Assembly: GCA_023415545.1 (NCBI GenBank)
Contig: JAEZKJ010000102.1
Coordinates: 1-24,614, forward strand
Source of the DNA: Bacteroidota bacterium
GTDB taxonomy: Bacteria; Bacteroidota; Bacteroidia; Bacteroidales; Bacteroidaceae
Reading direction: 5' to 3'
Length of the DNA: 24,614 nucleotides
Position 1 is the first letter of the stretch. Each line of letters starts with the position of its first letter. The notes beneath the pieces are model-generated. The model saw nothing but the letters and a program-made list of their open reading frames with translations. It had not been told where the DNA came from and ran no database searches. Made by a program: the position numbers and the translations under genes. This document shows positions 22,611-24,614 of the stretch, piece by piece.

Positions 22611-24614
22611 TTATTTAATACTTTTAGCAGATACTCTTAGAACAGTAAACGAATAAGCAGGTATATTATAACTAAACTTATCGTTAACACTTATCTCCTT
22701 CGCTATTGGTATACTATTTTTATCAGTAGGCTTTCCCGATAGAACAGTAATAGTAGCATTTGATGTTTTGCCAGCTAAGAATGGAAGAGCTATATTAGCA
22801 TCAACATCTTTATTCATTATGTTGACTATCTTAACAATCCAATCTCCACTCTGGCTATCTTTCACCACAGAAACGCCCAAACGTTTATTTATATCAGCAC
22901 GACGATTATTTAGCGAGATTTTTGAAGCCACATAATTATCACCGCTATTATTTCCAAAGAGTTTTTGTACATAATATTCCACTGTAGGCTTCACCTCTTC
23001 GTTATTGAAATAGATTAAATCAGGATTCCATTGAGTATGTCCTTCTTTAGCTAGAAGTGGCGCATAAGATGTCATAACTACCACATCAGCGTTTCTCTCA
23101 ACAGCAGTAAGATAGATAGCATCCGATAAAGCTGTTTCTATATTGCTTGGACGTCCTGGAAGATGAGATGCATACTCGCCAAGATAAACTTTTGGCTTGT
23201 TTCTGTCGTATTTGTCATAAAAGTCCTGATTATTTATAAACCATCCAGGACTGTTATAGTAGTGTTCATCAACTATAGGAATATTTTCACGTGTAGCCAG
23301 TTTCCATCCCTCCTCATAATCAGTACCTTCATAGAATGGGCCTACAGTACCAATGACCGTAATTTCAGGATATTTCGCTTTAACAGCATTGAATATCATC
23401 ATAAATCTCTCTTCAAAAATATCGGTTATAAGATCTTCATTACCTAAACCAATATATTTTAAATTGAAAGGTTTAGGATGACCTGCTTTTGCACGCATCT
23501 TTCCCCAATATGTTTTCTTCGCATCGCCATTAGCATACTCTATAAGATCGAGAACATCTTGTACATATTCATCCATCTTATCCATAGGTATACCACCTTG
23601 TTGGCCACCACAATTTAAGTTATTTGTTGAGTGCGAGCTACAGGTTCCTGAATTCTGACAAGGTACACCGGCTGCAATAATAGGTATAGGTTCGGCAGCG
23701 ATATCCTCACAGAATTGGAAATATTCGTGATATCCAAGACCTCTTGTTTGATGATATCCCCATATGTTACGAAGGGGTTTGCGAGCTTCAAGTTTTCCTA
23801 TTGATCCCTTCCAATCGTATATGTTATCCAGTCCGTCGCCATGAGCTACACATCCACCAGGGAATCTTACAAATTTTGGTTTTAGGTCGGCAAGAGTTTG
23901 TGCCAAATCATTTCTAAGTCCATTTCGACGATTATTGAAAGTATTTACAGGGAAAAGTGAAATCATATCGAAAGCATAAGAGCCCTCTGATAAAGGAGTA
24001 ATGACAAGTTTACCTTTTTTCGCTGAAGCTGAAACTTTCATCTTTTTCTCACTACTGCTCCATTTACCATCCTTTACATTGATATTAGTTGAAGCTAAAA
24101 CAGTTCCATTATCATCGACAAGTTGTATATTTACTTTTGTACTTTTGCCTGAAAGAGATTTTGAGAAGATAGAAAAGATATACTCTTCATCTTTCTTTAA
24201 ACTGATTCCATCAAAACCTTCATTGGATAATGACGCTCCAACAGCTTTCACATCCAGTTTGGCATAGTGAAGATTGTTATTATGAATAGGAGAATCTGTT
24301 TCAATAGTGAATGTCATATTCCCCTTTTCAGTGTTAACTAGCGACCAAGCATATTTACTATTCCAATCTTTACGGTTTGATCCATCGGATTGAGAATACT
24401 CAAAATCTCTGTTTTGAATAAGTTCACCATATAAACCACCATCGGCAGCATAGTTAATATCCTCGAAGAATATACCAATAAGTTTATCACTTATCTTTTT
24501 TACACTATCCGGATATATTGTGATATCTGCCTTAAGACCATTTATCCCTTCAAAACGAAGTTCATCTTGCGAAGTTGTTTCATTGTTAAGTTGTGCACGA
24601 TACTTTTTATGTTC
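22611..24614 (-). CDS. GH51 alpha-L-arabinofuranosidase (partial, 5' end outside)
   Basis: Releases arabinose from plant arabinan or arabinoxylan, probably in the periplasm or at the cell surface. The reading frame is open to the right edge of the window, so an ATG at 24317 is internal. 667 residues are visible and the true start lies beyond 24614. The GH51 start motif IGIFFEDINYAADGGLYGEL is at about 50-69. A beta-sandwich insert resembling a carbohydrate-binding module follows (about 100-225). In the barrel, KFVRFPGGC (about 247-255) precedes the acid/base E393 in YIGLGNED and the nucleophile E480 in VYLGEYAS. A C-terminal beta domain ends in YSFTVLRV. About 45 residues before the GH51 motif suggest an additional upstream domain. 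Monocistronic end with its own terminator; no neighbouring sus genes are in view. Confidence 0.93.
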   Translation of the reverse strand, partial: EHKKYRAQLNNETTSQDELRFEGINGLKADITIYPDSVKKISDKLIGIFFEDINYAADGGLYGELIQNRDFEYSQSDGSNRKDWNSKYAWSLVNTEKGNMTFTIETDSPIHNNNLHYAKLDVKAVGASLSNEGFDGISLKKDEEYIFSIFSKSLSGKSTKVNIQLVDDNGTVLASTNINVKDGKWSSSEKKMKVSASAKKGKLVITPLSEGSYAFDMISLFPVNTFNNRRNGLRNDLAQTLADLKPKFVRFPGGCVAHGDGLDNIYDWKGSIGKLEARKPLRNIWGYHQTRGLGYHEYFQFCEDIAAEPIPIIAAGVPCQNSGTCSSHSTNNLNCGGQQGGIPMDKMDEYVQDVLDLIEYANGDAKKTYWGKMRAKAGHPKPFNLKYIGLGNEDLITDIFEERFMMIFNAVKAKYPEITVIGTVGPFYEGTDYEEGWKLATRENIPIVDEHYYNSPGWFINNQDFYDKYDRNKPKVYLGEYASHLPGRPSNIETALSDAIYLTAVERNADVVVMTSYAPLLAKEGHTQWNPDLIYFNNEEVKPTVEYYVQKLFGNNSGDNYVASKISLNNRRADINKRLGVSVVKDSQSGDWIVKIVNIMNKDVDANIALPFLAGKTSNATITVLSGKPTDKNSIPIAKEISVNDKFSYNIPAYSFTVLRVSAKSIK

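Noticed and set aside
1..24614. Defence islands, CRISPR arrays, prophage or insertion sequences
   Set aside because: No integrase, transposase, terminase, restriction or Cas-like gene was recognised. The only repeats seen are the 140-bp units at 245-665, which are too long and too irregular for CRISPR.

Overview
The window is a core chromosomal segment of an AT-rich member of the Bacteroidetes, most likely the order Bacteroidales. Three things point there: repeated -7 boxes of the form TAnnTTTG, start sites without clear Shine-Dalgarno sequences, and gene families typical of the group (OmpA-like porin with a C-terminal peptidoglycan domain, a DoxX/MauE-like membrane protein beside a doubled DUF1599 protein, and a GH51 arabinofuranosidase). 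No phage, transposon, CRISPR array or defence locus is visible.

Layout. Positions 1-1190 hold no credible gene. They contain a leftward promoter at 85-116 and three imperfect tandem repeats of about 140 bp (245-665), each carrying a small AT-rich hairpin. A strong promoter (1195-1224) then drives four tRNA genes: Asp(GTC), Glu(TTC), Gly(GCC), Thr(TGT). After a gene-free gap, dnaG (+) runs head-on into a leftward operon of five genes: DUF1599 protein, DoxX/MauE-like protein, tpiA, a SPOR-domain protein and folE. Further leftward units follow: ndk with an M23/LysM peptidase; a DJ-1/PfpI protein with ispD and recG; and pdxJ with exbB, exbD and tonB. The last is divergent from nadK (+). nadK converges on sbcD-sbcC (-). 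An ompA-like gene (+) and a GH51 arabinofuranosidase (-, cut by the right edge) close the window, each with its own terminator.

Function. The genes serve replication and repair (dnaG, recG, sbcCD), cofactor and precursor synthesis (folE, pdxJ, nadK, ispD, ndk, tpiA), envelope work (M23 peptidase, SPOR protein, OmpA, ExbB-ExbD-TonB energising outer-membrane uptake) and plant-polysaccharide breakdown (GH51). Several units are tightly coupled by 1-11 bp overlaps.

Most of this is ordinary housekeeping DNA. The parts I find worth a second look are the hairpin-bearing tandem repeats at the left end, the extended promoter sequence shared by the leftward and tRNA promoters, a palindrome that encodes the ends of two convergent genes, the doubled DUF1599 protein with its CGC-motif membrane partner, and hairpins that could tune expression inside operons.
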